From: Saccharothrix sp. S26
Lineage (GTDB): Bacteria; Actinomycetota; Actinomycetes; Mycobacteriales; Pseudonocardiaceae
Direction of reading: 5' to 3'
DNA: 64,000 nt
Assembly (NCBI RefSeq): GCF_021390395.1
Contig: NZ_JAJUWT010000004.1
Span: 1 to 64,000 of the forward strand
Shown: in pieces, positions 1-8,618 of the stretch
How positions within the stretch are numbered: the stretch's first letter is position 1
Layout: each line of letters starts with the position of its first letter
Notes under the pieces: model-generated
Databases searched by the model: none
Told to the model about the DNA's origin: nothing
What the model saw: the letters and a program-made list of their open reading frames with translations, nothing else
Program-made: the position numbers and the translations under genes

Positions 1-6
1 CATAGT

Positions 7-124
7 GTTTCGGTGGTCATAGCGGTTGGGGAACACCCGGTCCCATTCCGAACCCGGTAGTTAAGCCTTCCAGCGCCGATGGTACTGCACTCGTGAGGGT
101 GTGGGAGAGTAGGACGCCGCCGAA
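7..124 (+). rRNA. rrf: 5S ribosomal RNA
   Basis: The first ~120 bases match the actinobacterial 5S pattern: a GTTTCGGTGG 5' strand that can pair with CGCCGAAC at the 3' end, the conserved internal CCGAACCCGG block, and the GGTACTGC and GGGAGAGTAGG loop E/helix IV segments. The 16S and 23S genes would lie upstream, outside the window. Ends are placed by helix I pairing and may be off by two or three bases. Confidence 0.95.
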
Positions 125-135
125 CATTCTTCCCT

Positions 136-190
136 GAAAGGGCTTGTGGTGGGGGCACAGTGATATGTGCTCCAAACCGCAAGCCCTTTC
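136..190 (+). terminator. Long nested hairpin after 5S rRNA (probable rrn terminator)
   Basis: GAAAGGGCTTGTGGT at 136-150 pairs with ACCGCAAGCCCTTTC at 176-190, 15 pairs with one G-T wobble. The loop holds a second stem (GCACA with TGTGC, about 154-169). No T-run follows, which is usual in high-GC actinobacteria. It lies between 5S and the ribosome binding site of the next gene, so it could also shape that gene's 5' leader. Confidence 0.7.
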
Positions 191-215
191 GGCGTGTCCA
201 CAGTAGGAGGAGTTA

Positions 216-2471
216 GTGTCCAGGTTCGGGGATCGACCCGGCGACCGTCAGCGTGGCCAGGGAGACCGACCGCGCCGATCCGACGACGGTGGCCGTGCCC
301 AGGGAAGCCGCAAGCCGAGCAGTGGTGGCCGTGACGCCCGAGGAACGGGTGAACGGTCGAGCGGCGGCTATCCGCGCCGGGACGACCGGCCGAGCTACGA
401 CAAGCCTCGTGGCGCTGACCGGCGTGACGACAGCCGAGGCGAGCGTCCCCGCTACGACAAGCCCCGTGACGACCGTGGCGCGGCGCCACGGCGGGATGAC
501 AGCCGAAGTGGTGGTTTCCGCCGGGATTCCGGCGACCGCCCCAGCTACCCCCGCCGCGACGACCGCGGTGGCGCACCTCGTCGCGACGACCGCACCGGTG
601 ACCGGGGCGGGTTCCGGCGCGACGACAACAGGCGTGACGACAGCCGCGGTGAGCGTCCCCGCTACGACCGTCGGGATGACCGCGGGTCCGACCGGGGCGG
701 CGAGCGCAGCAGCTACCCGCGTCGTGATGACCGGCCGAGCGGCGACCGTGGCGGCTACCAGCGGCGCGATGACCGGCCCGGTGGCGACCGGCCGAGCTAC
801 CCCCGTCGGGATGACCGGCCCAGTGGCGACCGTGGCGGGTACCAGCGGCGCGACGATCGACCGAGCGGTGACCGTGGTGGGTACCAGCGGCGGGATGACC
901 GGCCCAGCGGGGATCGCGGTGGCTATCAGCGTCGTGATGATCGCCCGAGCGGGGATCGCGGCGGTTACCAGCGTCGGGACGACCGTTCCGGCAGTGACCG
1001 CGGTGGGTACCAGAGGCGTGACGATCGGCCCAGCTACCCGCGACGCGACGACCGGGGTGGCAGCGACCGCGGCGGTTACCAGCGCAGGGACGATCGGCCG
1101 AGCGGCGACCGTGGTGGGTACCAGCGGCGGGATGACCGGCCCAGCGGTGACCGTGGCGGCTATCAGCGGCGCGATGACCGGCCCGGTGGCGACCGTGGCG
1201 GTTACCCGCGTCGTGATGACCGGCCCAGTGGTGACCGTGGCGGCTATCAGCGGCGCGACGATCGACCGAGCGGTGACCGGCCGAGCTACCCCCGTCGGGA
1301 TGACCGGCCCAGTGGTGATCGCGGTGGGTACCAGCGGCGGGACGAGCGGCCCGGTGGGGACCGTCGTGGCGGTGACCGTGGCGGTTACCAGCGCAGGGAC
1401 GACCGGCCGCAGTACGACAAGCCTCGGTACGAGAAGCCTGGGAACGATCGGCGCGACGAGCGCAGTCGGGAACGGGCCGCGCGGTTCCAGGAGCGGGTTG
1501 CCCAGGGCGATGAGCAGCCGGTCGTCGAGGACGCCACGGCTGACGTCGACGCGACCGACGTCGAAGTGGACGCGGTCGAAGTCGACGCCGTCGAGGTCGA
1601 AATCGAGCTTGCGGTCGAGCCGGTGGTCGCCGAGGAGTCGGTGACGGCCGAGACCGAAGAGCAGGATGACGAGCCCGAAGCTGTCGAGCCCGAAGCTGTC
1701 GAGTCCGGAGCTGCTGTCGAGTCCGAAGCCGTCGAGGCTGAGGCGGAAGAGCCCGCGGAGGCCGTCGAGGGTGAGTCGGACGAGCGGGTGTTCGTGCGGG
1801 CCCGCACGCCCGAGCTGCCCGAGGACGCCGACATCTCCATCCTCGACCCCGAGGTGAAGCAGGAGCTGCGCGGGCTGCCCAAGGGGCTGGCCGAGATCGT
1901 CGGCAGGCACCTGGCGGCGGCGGGCATGCTGATCGACAGCGAGCCGGAGCTGGCGCTGGAGCACGCGCGGTACGCGCGGTCGAAGGCGGCACGGGTCGCG
2001 GTGGTCCGGGAGGCCGCCGGGCTGGCTGCCTACCACGCCGGTGAGTGGGCCGAGGCGTTGTCCGAGCTGCGGGCCGCCCGGCGCATGTCGCACGGCACCG
2101 GGCACATCGCGGTGATGGCGGACTGCGAGCGGGCGCTGGGGCGTCCCGAGCGGGCCATCGAGCTGGCACGCGAGGCGCAGGTGTCGCAGCTGTCCCCGGA
2201 CGAGGCGGTGGAGCTGCGGATCGTGGCGGCCGGTGCCCGGCGGGACATGGGGCAGCTGGACGCGGCCGTGGTGGCGTTGCAGGGCGACGACCTGGACGCC
2301 AAGCGGCGCGACCCGTGGAGCGCCCGCCTGTTCTACGCCTACGCCGACAACCTGGAGGCCGCCGGCCGCACCGAGGAAGCCGTGAAGTGGTTCCTCAACG
2401 CCGCCCAGGCCGACGACGACAACGAGACCGACGCCGCCGAGCGCGCGTTCGACCTCAGCCCGCAGGACTGA
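216..2471 (+). CDS. TPR protein with long Arg/Asp/Gly-rich repeat region (Rv1691-like C-terminus)
   Basis: 751 aa. The GTG start has AGGAGG five bases upstream. Residues 1 to ~430 are low complexity, rich in Arg, Asp, Gly, Ser, Tyr and Pro, built from a ~14-residue unit of the type GGYQRRDDRPSGDR. Residues ~440-530 are Glu/Val/Asp-rich. Residues ~545-751 form a helical TPR-like domain beginning near LPKGLAEIVGRHL, the part that corresponds to M. tuberculosis Rv1691. Rv1691 is also followed by the HAD phosphatase, which supports orthology of the C-terminal domain. The basic/acidic disordered N-terminus resembles RGG-type RNA-binding regions, so RNA or ribosome association is a reasonable guess beside an rRNA operon, but it is inference. 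The large open frames on the other strand here are artefacts of the repeat. Confidence 0.85.
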   Translation: MSRFGDRPGDRQRGQGDRPRRSDDGGRAQGSRKPSSGGRDARGTGERSSGGYPRRDDRPSYDKPRGADRRDDSRGERPRYDKPRDDRGAAPRRDDSRSGGFRRDSGDRPSYPRRDDRGGAPRRDDRTGDRGGFRRDDNRRDDSRGERPRYDRRDDRGSDRGGERSSYPRRDDRPSGDRGGYQRRDDRPGGDRPSYPRRDDRPSGDRGGYQRRDDRPSGDRGGYQRRDDRPSGDRGGYQRRDDRPSGDRGGYQRRDDRSGSDRGGYQRRDDRPSYPRRDDRGGSDRGGYQRRDDRPSGDRGGYQRRDDRPSGDRGGYQRRDDRPGGDRGGYPRRDDRPSGDRGGYQRRDDRPSGDRPSYPRRDDRPSGDRGGYQRRDERPGGDRRGGDRGGYQRRDDRPQYDKPRYEKPGNDRRDERSRERAARFQERVAQGDEQPVVEDATADVDATDVEVDAVEVDAVEVEIELAVEPVVAEESVTAETEEQDDEPEAVEPEAVESGAAVESEAVEAEAEEPAEAVEGESDERVFVRARTPELPEDADISILDPEVKQELRGLPKGLAEIVGRHLAAAGMLIDSEPELALEHARYARSKAARVAVVREAAGLAAYHAGEWAEALSELRAARRMSHGTGHIAVMADCERALGRPERAIELAREAQVSQLSPDEAVELRIVAAGARRDMGQLDAAVVALQGDDLDAKRRDPWSARLFYAYADNLEAAGRTEEAVKWFLNAAQADDDNETDAAERAFDLSPQD
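700..1410 (+). repeat. In-frame ~42-nt tandem repeats
   Basis: Imperfect tandem units of about 42 nt encode the 14-residue GGYQRRDDRPSGDR-type motif, with shorter RPSYPRRDD variants interspersed. Units differ mainly at third positions (GGCGGCTACCAGCGG versus GGTGGGTACCAGCGG), so the peptide is conserved more than the DNA. Copy number is likely to vary between strains. Confidence 0.85.
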
Positions 2472-2494
2472 GCGGCACGGACCGAAGTCACACC

Positions 2495-2528
2495 TGAAGG
2501 CTCGGCACCACCCGGTGCCGAGCCTTCA
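2495..2528 (+). terminator. Strong hairpin terminator
   Basis: TGAAGGCTCGGCACC (2495-2509) and GGTGCCGAGCCTTCA (2514-2528) form a perfect 15-bp stem with a 4-base loop, just after the stop of the TPR gene. There is no T-run. It should separate the TPR gene from the HAD-tlyA-recN operon. Confidence 0.85.
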
Positions 2529-2566
2529 GACTGTTCCCAGCCGGACCACCCTGAACGGAGAAGCCT

Positions 2567-3355
2567 GTGCTGCTCGACCGTTACGACGCCCTGCTGCTGG
2601 ACCTCGACGGCACGGTCTACCGTGGCCAGGAGGTCGTGCCCGGTGCCGTGGAGGCGGTCGCCGCCGCCCGCGAGCACGGGACCGGCATCCGGTTCGTCAC
2701 CAACAACGCGTCCCGGTCGCCGGAAACGGTCGCCGAGCACCTGACCGAGTTGGGCTTCCACGCCGCCCTGGACGAGGTCAGCACCAGCGCCCAGGCGGGC
2801 GCGGCGATGCTGCTGGACCTCGTGCCGCCGGGCGAGCACGTCCTGGTCCTCGGCACGGACGCGCTGGCCGAGCAGGTGCGGCTGCGCGGCTACCGGCCGA
2901 CCCGTGACGCCGAGCACGCCCGCGCGGTCGTCCAGGGACTGTCGCAGGAGCTGGGCTGGCGCGAGCTGGCCGAGGCGTGCGTCGCGATCCGCCAGGGCGG
3001 CGCGCACTGGATCGCCTGCAACGTCGACGCCACCCTGCCCACCGAACGGGGCCTGCTGCCCGGCAACGGCGCGTTGGTCGCGGCGCTGCGCACGGCGACC
3101 GGCGTGGAACCTCTGGTGGCGGGCAAGCCGGCCACGCCGCTGCTGGAGCAGGCGGCGAAGTCGGCGGGCGCGCAACGGCCGCTGGTCGTGGGGGACCGGC
3201 TGGACACCGACATCGCGGGCGCGGTGAACGCGGGCATGGACTCGTTGCTGGTGCTCACCGGCGTGTCCACGGAGGCCGAGGCGAACGAGCTGCCCGAGGA
3301 CCGCAGGCCGACCTACGTGGCTGCCGACCTGTCCGTGCTGCATCGGCTACCTTGA
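2567..3355 (+). CDS. HAD-superfamily hydrolase, subfamily IIA (NagD-like, Rv1692-like)
   Basis: 262 aa. The GTG start follows ACGGAG and gives LLDRYDALLLDLDGTVYRG. HAD motif I is DLDGT near residue 11, with Asp nucleophile and Asp acid. Motif II is the Thr in RFVTNNAS. Motif III is the Lys in AGKPATPLL. Motif IV is VGDRLDTDIAGA. The cap insertion between motifs II and III fits the C2 (IIA) class of p-nitrophenyl, nucleotide or phosphoglycolate phosphatases. The M. tuberculosis orthologue Rv1692 is described as a glycerol phosphate phosphatase, but substrate cannot be read from sequence. First gene of the operon running to steB. Confidence 0.9.
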   Translation: MLLDRYDALLLDLDGTVYRGQEVVPGAVEAVAAAREHGTGIRFVTNNASRSPETVAEHLTELGFHAALDEVSTSAQAGAAMLLDLVPPGEHVLVLGTDALAEQVRLRGYRPTRDAEHARAVVQGLSQELGWRELAEACVAIRQGGAHWIACNVDATLPTERGLLPGNGALVAALRTATGVEPLVAGKPATPLLEQAAKSAGAQRPLVVGDRLDTDIAGAVNAGMDSLLVLTGVSTEAEANELPEDRRPTYVAADLSVLHRLP

Positions 3356-3360
3356 ATCCT

Positions 3361-3534
3361 GTGAGCTTCGAGGTTCCCCTCCCCGGCCCGCCCCGCGACC
3401 CCGTGACCGGGATCGACGACGCCCTGGCCGGTTTCGACGGGCTGGACGGGCTGGACGTGGTCGAGCACGTGGCCCGGTTCGACGACGCGCACACCGCGTT
3501 GACGGCCGCGCTCTCCAGCATCGACAAGGTCTGA
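3361..3534 (+). CDS. Small conserved protein (Rv1693-like)
   Basis: 57 aa. The GTG start lies 5 bases after the HAD gene stop; there is no clear ribosome binding site, so translation is probably coupled. The sequence starts VSFEVPLPGPPRDPVTG and ends in an acidic helical segment (HVARFDDAHTALTAALSSID). Size and position between the phosphatase and tlyA match M. tuberculosis Rv1693. No catalytic motif, signal peptide or membrane segment is visible. Function unknown. Confidence 0.8.
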   Translation: MSFEVPLPGPPRDPVTGIDDALAGFDGLDGLDVVEHVARFDDAHTALTAALSSIDKV

Positions 3535-3537
3535 CCG

Positions 3538-4344
3538 GTGCCTCGCAGGGCTCGGCTGGACGCCGAACTGGTCCGCCGCGGGCTGGCCAGGTCACGGGAG
3601 CACGCGAGCCAACTCGTCGCCGAGGGCCGGGTGACCGTGCGCGGCACCGTGGCCACGAAACCCGCCACCGCCGTCGAGCTGGACACCGCGTTGCTGGTCC
3701 GCGACACCGACGACCCGAACTACGCCTCACGGGGCGCGCACAAGCTCGTCGGCGCGCTGGAGGCGTTCGACGGGGTGGTGGTCGAGGGCAGGCGGTGCCT
3801 GGACGCGGGCGCGTCCACCGGTGGGTTCACCGACGTGCTGCTGCGCGCGGGCGCGCGGCAGGTCGTGGCGGCCGACGTCGGCCGGGGCCTGCTGGACTGG
3901 CGGCTGCGCACCGACGACCGGGTCGTGGTCAAGGACAAGACGAACGTGCGGTCGTTGACCCCGGAAGACATCGGCGGCCCGGTCGACCTGGTCGTGGCCG
4001 ACCTGTCGTTCATCTCGTTGAGGCTCGTGCTGCCGGCGTTGGCCGCGTGCCTGGACGAGGGCGGCGACTTGGTGCCGATGGTGAAACCGCAGTTCGAGGT
4101 CGGGAAGGAACGCCTCGGCTCGGGTGGTGTGGTGCGCGACCCGCAGTTGCGGGCCGAGGCGGTGCTGGACGTCGTCGCGTCCGCCGCCGGGCTCGGCCTG
4201 CGCCTGCACGGCGCCACCGCCAGCCCGCTGCCCGGTCCGTCGGGCAACGTCGAGTTCTTCGTCTGGCTGCGCCGGGGCGAGCCCCTGGACGCGGCGGACG
4301 CCGCCGCGCTCGTGCGCGCCGCCGTGGCGCAAGGCCCCCAGTGA
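3538..4344 (+). CDS. tlyA: TlyA family rRNA 2'-O-methyltransferase
   Basis: 268 aa. An N-terminal S4 RNA-binding domain (residues 1-65, RLDAELVRRGLARSREHA) is followed by an FtsJ/RrmJ-type Rossmann methyltransferase with SAM loop LDAGASTGGFTDVLLRAGA and later ADLSFISLRLVLPA and PQFEVGKE. In mycobacteria TlyA methylates 16S C1409 and 23S C1920 and its loss gives capreomycin resistance. GTG start four bases after the previous stop. The gene overlaps the upstream candidate start of the NAD kinase. Confidence 0.95.
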   Translation: MPRRARLDAELVRRGLARSREHASQLVAEGRVTVRGTVATKPATAVELDTALLVRDTDDPNYASRGAHKLVGALEAFDGVVVEGRRCLDAGASTGGFTDVLLRAGARQVVAADVGRGLLDWRLRTDDRVVVKDKTNVRSLTPEDIGGPVDLVVADLSFISLRLVLPALAACLDEGGDLVPMVKPQFEVGKERLGSGGVVRDPQLRAEAVLDVVASAAGLGLRLHGATASPLPGPSGNVEFFVWLRRGEPLDAADAAALVRAAVAQGPQ

Positions 4345-4355
4345 GGACGGGTCAC

Positions 4356-5246
4356 GTGACGAGGGAGATCCTGCTGGTAGTCCACACCGGACGGCGCAGC
4401 AACGTGCTGGTGGCCCAGGAGGTCGCGGCCCGGTTCGCGGCCGGCGGGGTGAAGCTGCGGGTGCTGGAGGACGAAGCGCCCGACCTGGACCCGTCGTGCT
4501 TCACGCAGTGCGTGCCTGCCGACGAGAAGGCCGCCGAGGGCACGGAGCTGGTGTTCGTGCTCGGCGGCGACGGCACCCTGCTGCGGGCCGCCGAGCTGGC
4601 GCGGGCGGCGGGCGTGCCGGTGCTGGGGGTGAACCTGGGCCGGGTCGGGTTCCTGGCCGAGGCCGACTCCGACGCGCTGTACGAGGCGATCAGGCACGTC
4701 GTCGACCGGGACTACGACGTCGAGGAGCGGATGACGCTCGACATCACCGCGTCCATGGACGGCGAGGTGCTGGAGGGCACGTGGGCGCTCAACGAGGCCA
4801 GCGTGGAGAAGAGCACCCGCGAGCGGATCCTGGACGTCGTGGTGGAGGTGGACGGGCGGCCGGTGTCGGCGTTCGGCTGCGACGGCGTGCTGGTGGCCAC
4901 CCCGACCGGGTCGACGGCGTACGCGTTCTCCGCGGGCGGGCCGGTGGTGTGGCCGGACGTGCAGGCGCTGCTGGTGGTGCCGAGCAACGCGCACGCCCTG
5001 TTCGCGCGGCCGCTGGTGGTGTCGCCCGCGTCGGTGGTGGCGCTGGAGGTCGACCCGGAGGGCCACCCGGCGGTGCTGTGCGCCGACGGTCGCCGCACGG
5101 TGAACCTGCCGCCGGGCGCGCGGGTCGAGGTGGTCGGCGGCAGCACGCCGTTGCGGCTGGTGCGGTTGCGGCCCGGTCCGTTCACCGATCGGCTGGTGGA
5201 GAAGTTCGGGCTGCCGGTGCAGGGGTGGCGCGGCCCGTGGGCCTGA
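4356..5246 (+). CDS. nadK: NAD kinase
   Basis: 296 aa. Phosphorylates NAD to NADP with ATP or polyphosphate. Diagnostic motifs are LGGDGT (residues ~67-72), NLGRVGFLAE, ALNEASVEK and the glycine-rich GCDGVLVATPTGSTAYAFS. GTG at 4356 is preferred because it gives VTREILLVVHTGRR, matching the family N-terminus, with GAGGAC about 8 bases upstream. GTG at 4341 would add five residues and overlap the tlyA stop. Same operon position as M. tuberculosis ppnK (Rv1695). Confidence 0.95.
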   Translation: MTREILLVVHTGRRSNVLVAQEVAARFAAGGVKLRVLEDEAPDLDPSCFTQCVPADEKAAEGTELVFVLGGDGTLLRAAELARAAGVPVLGVNLGRVGFLAEADSDALYEAIRHVVDRDYDVEERMTLDITASMDGEVLEGTWALNEASVEKSTRERILDVVVEVDGRPVSAFGCDGVLVATPTGSTAYAFSAGGPVVWPDVQALLVVPSNAHALFARPLVVSPASVVALEVDPEGHPAVLCADGRRTVNLPPGARVEVVGGSTPLRLVRLRPGPFTDRLVEKFGLPVQGWRGPWA

Positions 5247-5321
5247 TGGGCGTGTGATCAACAGGGGGACACCCTCCCCCGAACACACGCTTTGTCCGCG
5301 TCGCCCAGTAGTGTTCCGTGC

Positions 5322-7103
5322 GTGCTGGCCGAGATGCGCATCCAGGGCCTCGGTGTGATCGACGAGGCCACCCTTGAGCTCGACGCCGGTTTCACCGTGG
5401 TGACGGGTGAGACCGGTGCGGGCAAGACCATGGTCGTGACCGGGCTCCACCTGCTGGGTGGTGGCCGGGCCGAGGCGTCCCGCGTGCGCAACGGCGCGGA
5501 CAAGGCGGTGGTCGAAGGGCGGTTCGTCGCGCCCGCGGGCAGCCCGGCGGCGAAGGTCGCCGAGGAGGTGGGTGGCGAACCCGACGACGACGGCAGCGTG
5601 ATCGCGATCCGCACCGTCGGCGCGGACGGGCGGTCGCGGGCGCACCTGGGCGGCCGGTCCGTGCCGGTGGGCGTGCTGTCCGAGCTGGCCGAGCAGTTGC
5701 TCGCGGTGCACGGGCAGAACGACCAGCTGCGGCTGCTGCGGCCCGCCGAGCAGCGGTCGGTGCTCGACAGGTTCGCCGGTGACGAGGTCGCCGAGCCGTT
5801 GCGCGCGTACCGGAAGATCCGCGACGAGTGGCTGCGGGTGGCGACGGAGCTGTCCGAGCGCACCGCCCGGTCGCACGAGCTGGCCCGCGAGGCCGAGCTG
5901 CTGCGGCACGGGCTGGCCGAGATCTCCGCGGTCGACCCGAAGCCCGGCGAGGACGAGGAGCTGGTCGCCGAGGCGCGCCGGCTGGCCGACGCCGACCAGT
6001 TGCGCGAGGCCGCGTCCGGCGCGCAGTACGCGGTGTCGGGCTCGCCCGACGGCGACCCGGACGTGCCCGGCGCGCTGGGGTTGATCGGCGAGGCGCGGCG
6101 GCGGCTGACCGCGTCGGACGACCCGAAGCTGCGCGAGCTGGAGCCCCGGCTGGTGGAGGCGGAGACGCTGCTGGCGGACGTGGGCGCGGAGATCGCGTCG
6201 TACCTGGAGCACCTCGACGCGGACCCGGCGCGGCTGGAGCAGGTGCTCGCCCGCCAGGCCGAGCTGAAGTCGTTGACCCGCAAGTACGCCGCCGACGTGG
6301 ACGGCGTGATCGCGTGGGCGCAGGACGCGTCGTCCCGGCTGGCCGGGCTCGACACGTCCGACGAGGCGTTGGCGGCGCTGGCGGCCCGGCGCGACGAGCT
6401 GGCCGCGGAGCTGGCCACGTACGCGCAGCAGGTGACCGCCGAGCGGACCGCCGCGGCCGAGGAGCTGGGCCGGGCGGTGTCGGACGAGCTGACCGGCCTG
6501 GCCATGCCGCACGCCACGGTGGAGGTCGCGGTGCGGCCGAGGGTGGCCGAGGCGGGCGACCCGCAGGCGTTGCGGGTGGGCGGGCAGTTGCTGCACGCGG
6601 GCGCGAGCGGTGTGGACGACGTGGAGCTGCGGCTGATCGCGCACCCCGGCGCGCCCGCGCTGCCGGTGCACAAGGGCGCGTCCGGTGGCGAGCTGTCGCG
6701 GGTGATGCTGGCGTTGGAGGTCGTGCTGTCGCACTCCGACCCGGTGCCCACGCTGGTGTTCGACGAGGTCGACGCGGGCGTCGGCGGCCGGGCCGCGGTC
6801 GAGGTGGGCCGCAGGCTGGCCCGGTTGGCCCGCAGCCACCAGGTCATCGTGGTCACGCACCTGCCGCAGGTCGCCGCGTTCGCCGACCGGCACCTGGTGG
6901 TGGACAAGACCGCGGACGGCGTGCTGACCCGCAGCGGCGTGCGGAAGCTGGACGAGTCGCAGCGCGTGGTCGAGCTGGCGCGGATGCTCGCGGGCATGGA
7001 CTCCACCGACACCGGGCGGGCGCACGCCGAGGAGCTGCTGGCGGCGGCGAAGGCCGACAAGGAGAGCGTGCCCGTGGTGCGGCGCAAGGCGAAGAAGAAG
7101 TGA
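5322..7103 (+). CDS. recN: DNA repair protein RecN
   Basis: 593 aa. SMC-like ATPase of double-strand break repair. Walker A is GETGAGKT (residues ~30-37). The centre is coiled coil (Glu/Ala/Arg/Leu-rich, ~165-370). The ABC signature GGELSR and Walker B LVFDEVDAGVGG follow near 455-490. GTG 5322 gives VLAEMRIQGLGVID, matching mycobacterial RecN starts; a TTG at 5292 would add unaligned residues. The gene continues the tlyA-nadK operon as in M. tuberculosis, and its stop overlaps the next start. Confidence 0.95.
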   Translation: MLAEMRIQGLGVIDEATLELDAGFTVVTGETGAGKTMVVTGLHLLGGGRAEASRVRNGADKAVVEGRFVAPAGSPAAKVAEEVGGEPDDDGSVIAIRTVGADGRSRAHLGGRSVPVGVLSELAEQLLAVHGQNDQLRLLRPAEQRSVLDRFAGDEVAEPLRAYRKIRDEWLRVATELSERTARSHELAREAELLRHGLAEISAVDPKPGEDEELVAEARRLADADQLREAASGAQYAVSGSPDGDPDVPGALGLIGEARRRLTASDDPKLRELEPRLVEAETLLADVGAEIASYLEHLDADPARLEQVLARQAELKSLTRKYAADVDGVIAWAQDASSRLAGLDTSDEALAALAARRDELAAELATYAQQVTAERTAAAEELGRAVSDELTGLAMPHATVEVAVRPRVAEAGDPQALRVGGQLLHAGASGVDDVELRLIAHPGAPALPVHKGASGGELSRVMLALEVVLSHSDPVPTLVFDEVDAGVGGRAAVEVGRRLARLARSHQVIVVTHLPQVAAFADRHLVVDKTADGVLTRSGVRKLDESQRVVELARMLAGMDSTDTGRAHAEELLAAAKADKESVPVVRRKAKKK

Positions 7104-7729
7104 GCAGACGGCTGCTCGGTGCGGCCATGCTCGTGGGGGCCGGGGTGACGGCCGTGGTGGGGACGTTCCTGCCGCTGTACGCGGAGGGCCCCGCGCGCGA
7201 GGACAGGTTGCCGTCGATCACCGTCACCTCGTGGGAGTACGTGTTCTCGAACCTGCCCGCGGGCATGGAGTTCGCCCCCGTGCGCAGCCCCCAGTACGGG
7301 GTGCCGATCGTGGTGTCGGCGGTGCTGCTGGCGGTCGCGGCGGCGCTGGTGTTCCTGCCGGAGTCGCAGCGCCTGGCTGCCCGGTACCTGGCGATCGGCG
7401 GGACGGGCGTGCTGGTGGGCTCGGTGTGGGCGGTGGTCGCGGTCGTCGTGTCGATGGTCGGCAACGCCGCGCGGCCGGAGGTGGGCGGCTTCGCCGTGCA
7501 CGTCGGGGAAGGCGTCTCGGTGTTGGGCGCGTCGGTGCTGCTCGCGGTGGCCGGCGTCGTGCTGGTGCACGCCCGGCGGCGCGAGCCGCGGCCCGAAGGT
7601 CCCGTGGTCTACCGGGTGGACGGCGACGAGGTCGACGACGACACCGATACCCCGCCGTTCGGCATCCCCGTGGTCGAGGTGGCGCAACTGCCGGACTCGG
7701 GGTACGAGCGCCGCGCCGACGGCTCCTGA
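7100..7729 (+). CDS. Predicted four-helix membrane protein, paralogue 1
   Basis: 209 aa. GTG overlaps the recN stop by four bases, so it is translationally coupled. Hydrophobic segments lie near residues 6-24, 66-86, 95-118 and 135-155, with a probable extracellular loop holding SWEYVF. The cytoplasmic tail ends in an acidic VDGDEVDDDTDTPPFGIPV stretch. The next gene has the same layout, the same WEY motif and the same DTPPFGI tail, so the two look like a tandem duplication. I do not recognise a named family. The pair sits between recN and steA, where M. tuberculosis has no extra gene. Confidence 0.75.
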   Translation: MSRRLLGAAMLVGAGVTAVVGTFLPLYAEGPAREDRLPSITVTSWEYVFSNLPAGMEFAPVRSPQYGVPIVVSAVLLAVAAALVFLPESQRLAARYLAIGGTGVLVGSVWAVVAVVVSMVGNAARPEVGGFAVHVGEGVSVLGASVLLAVAGVVLVHARRREPRPEGPVVYRVDGDEVDDDTDTPPFGIPVVEVAQLPDSGYERRADGS

Positions 7730-7844
7730 ACGCGCCGACGCCCGAAACGGCACCCGGTCGGCCGATGGCGCGACCGCGCGGTGCGGCTTTGCTGGTGGTG
7801 ACGCCGGTTCGCGGCACGTCACCGAGCAGTGAGGAGATCGCCAC

Positions 7845-8546
7845 ATGACCCGGCGCACGATCGCCGTCCTCACCATCGGCGCGGGTGCGCTCGTGGTGGT
7901 GTTGGGCTCGTTGTTCACCCTGTACGGGGTGGAGACCGAGTTGCGGCCGAGGCCGAACGGGGTGCCGCAGGAAATACCGCGCCTGGTCGCGCTCACCGGG
8001 TGGGAGTACGTGCAGGAACCCGCGCCGCCCGGCCGAACGGCCGGGGTCGCGTTCAACTACCCCGTCTACGGGTATGGCCTGGTCTTCGGCGCGGTCCTGG
8101 CCGCGGTCGGCGGGCTGCTGCAACTGCGATCGCCGCGGCTCGCGGCGATCGGCCGGTTCGGGGTGCTGGCCGCGTTCGGCGTGGTCGTCGGCGCGCTGTG
8201 GTCGGCGTTGGAGACGTTGCGGACGTTGTTCGGCGACGGCGACGTGCCCCCTTCGATCGGGACGTCGGAGGCGTTCTTCGGCGCGGGGACGTGGCTGGTC
8301 GGCGCGGGGGCGGTGGCGCTGCTCGCCGGCGCGGCGGTGGCGCACGACTGGCCGGCGCGCGTGCCGCGGCCCACCGGGGTGTCGGTGTACCAGGTGGACG
8401 ACGACGACACGCCGCCGTTCGGCATCGCGATGCCCGTGTCCGAGCTGGACGTGCCGTCCGCCGGTCCGGTGGCCGAGCTGCCCGGTTCGCCGGCCGACGA
8501 ACGACGTCACCCTACCGGGGGTAATGCGTCCACTGTGGATCAGTGA
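7845..8546 (+). CDS. Predicted four-helix membrane protein, paralogue 2
   Basis: 233 aa. ATG start with GAGGAG eight bases upstream. Layout is as in the preceding gene: an N-terminal helix (IAVLTIGAGALVVVLGSL), an outer loop with GWEYVQEP, three further hydrophobic helices, and a tail with VYQVDDDDTPPFGIAMPV. The first outer loop is longer than in paralogue 1. Function is unknown. Position before steA/steB, which act in septum formation, could hint at envelope work, but that is guilt by association. Confidence 0.75.
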   Translation: MTRRTIAVLTIGAGALVVVLGSLFTLYGVETELRPRPNGVPQEIPRLVALTGWEYVQEPAPPGRTAGVAFNYPVYGYGLVFGAVLAAVGGLLQLRSPRLAAIGRFGVLAAFGVVVGALWSALETLRTLFGDGDVPPSIGTSEAFFGAGTWLVGAGAVALLAGAAVAHDWPARVPRPTGVSVYQVDDDDTPPFGIAMPVSELDVPSAGPVAELPGSPADERRHPTGGNASTVDQ

Positions 8547-8618
8547 CGTCACTGACCAGCCGAGATCGCCTCGGCGTGTTGGCGACCGGTCGCGCGCGAG
8601 GTGAGTCACCATCGGTTC

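Noticed and set aside
61..2169. Long minus-strand open frames (702 and 630 aa) opposite the TPR gene
   Set aside because: They mirror the Arg/Asp/Gly repeat DNA, have no ribosome binding site, overlap the 5S rRNA or its leader, and give Arg/Pro or Val/Thr/Pro low complexity.
3720..7025. 1101-aa minus-strand open frame across tlyA, nadK and recN
   Set aside because: Composition is His/Arg/Gln/Pro-rich with no domain; it is the antisense of three clear genes in GC-rich DNA.
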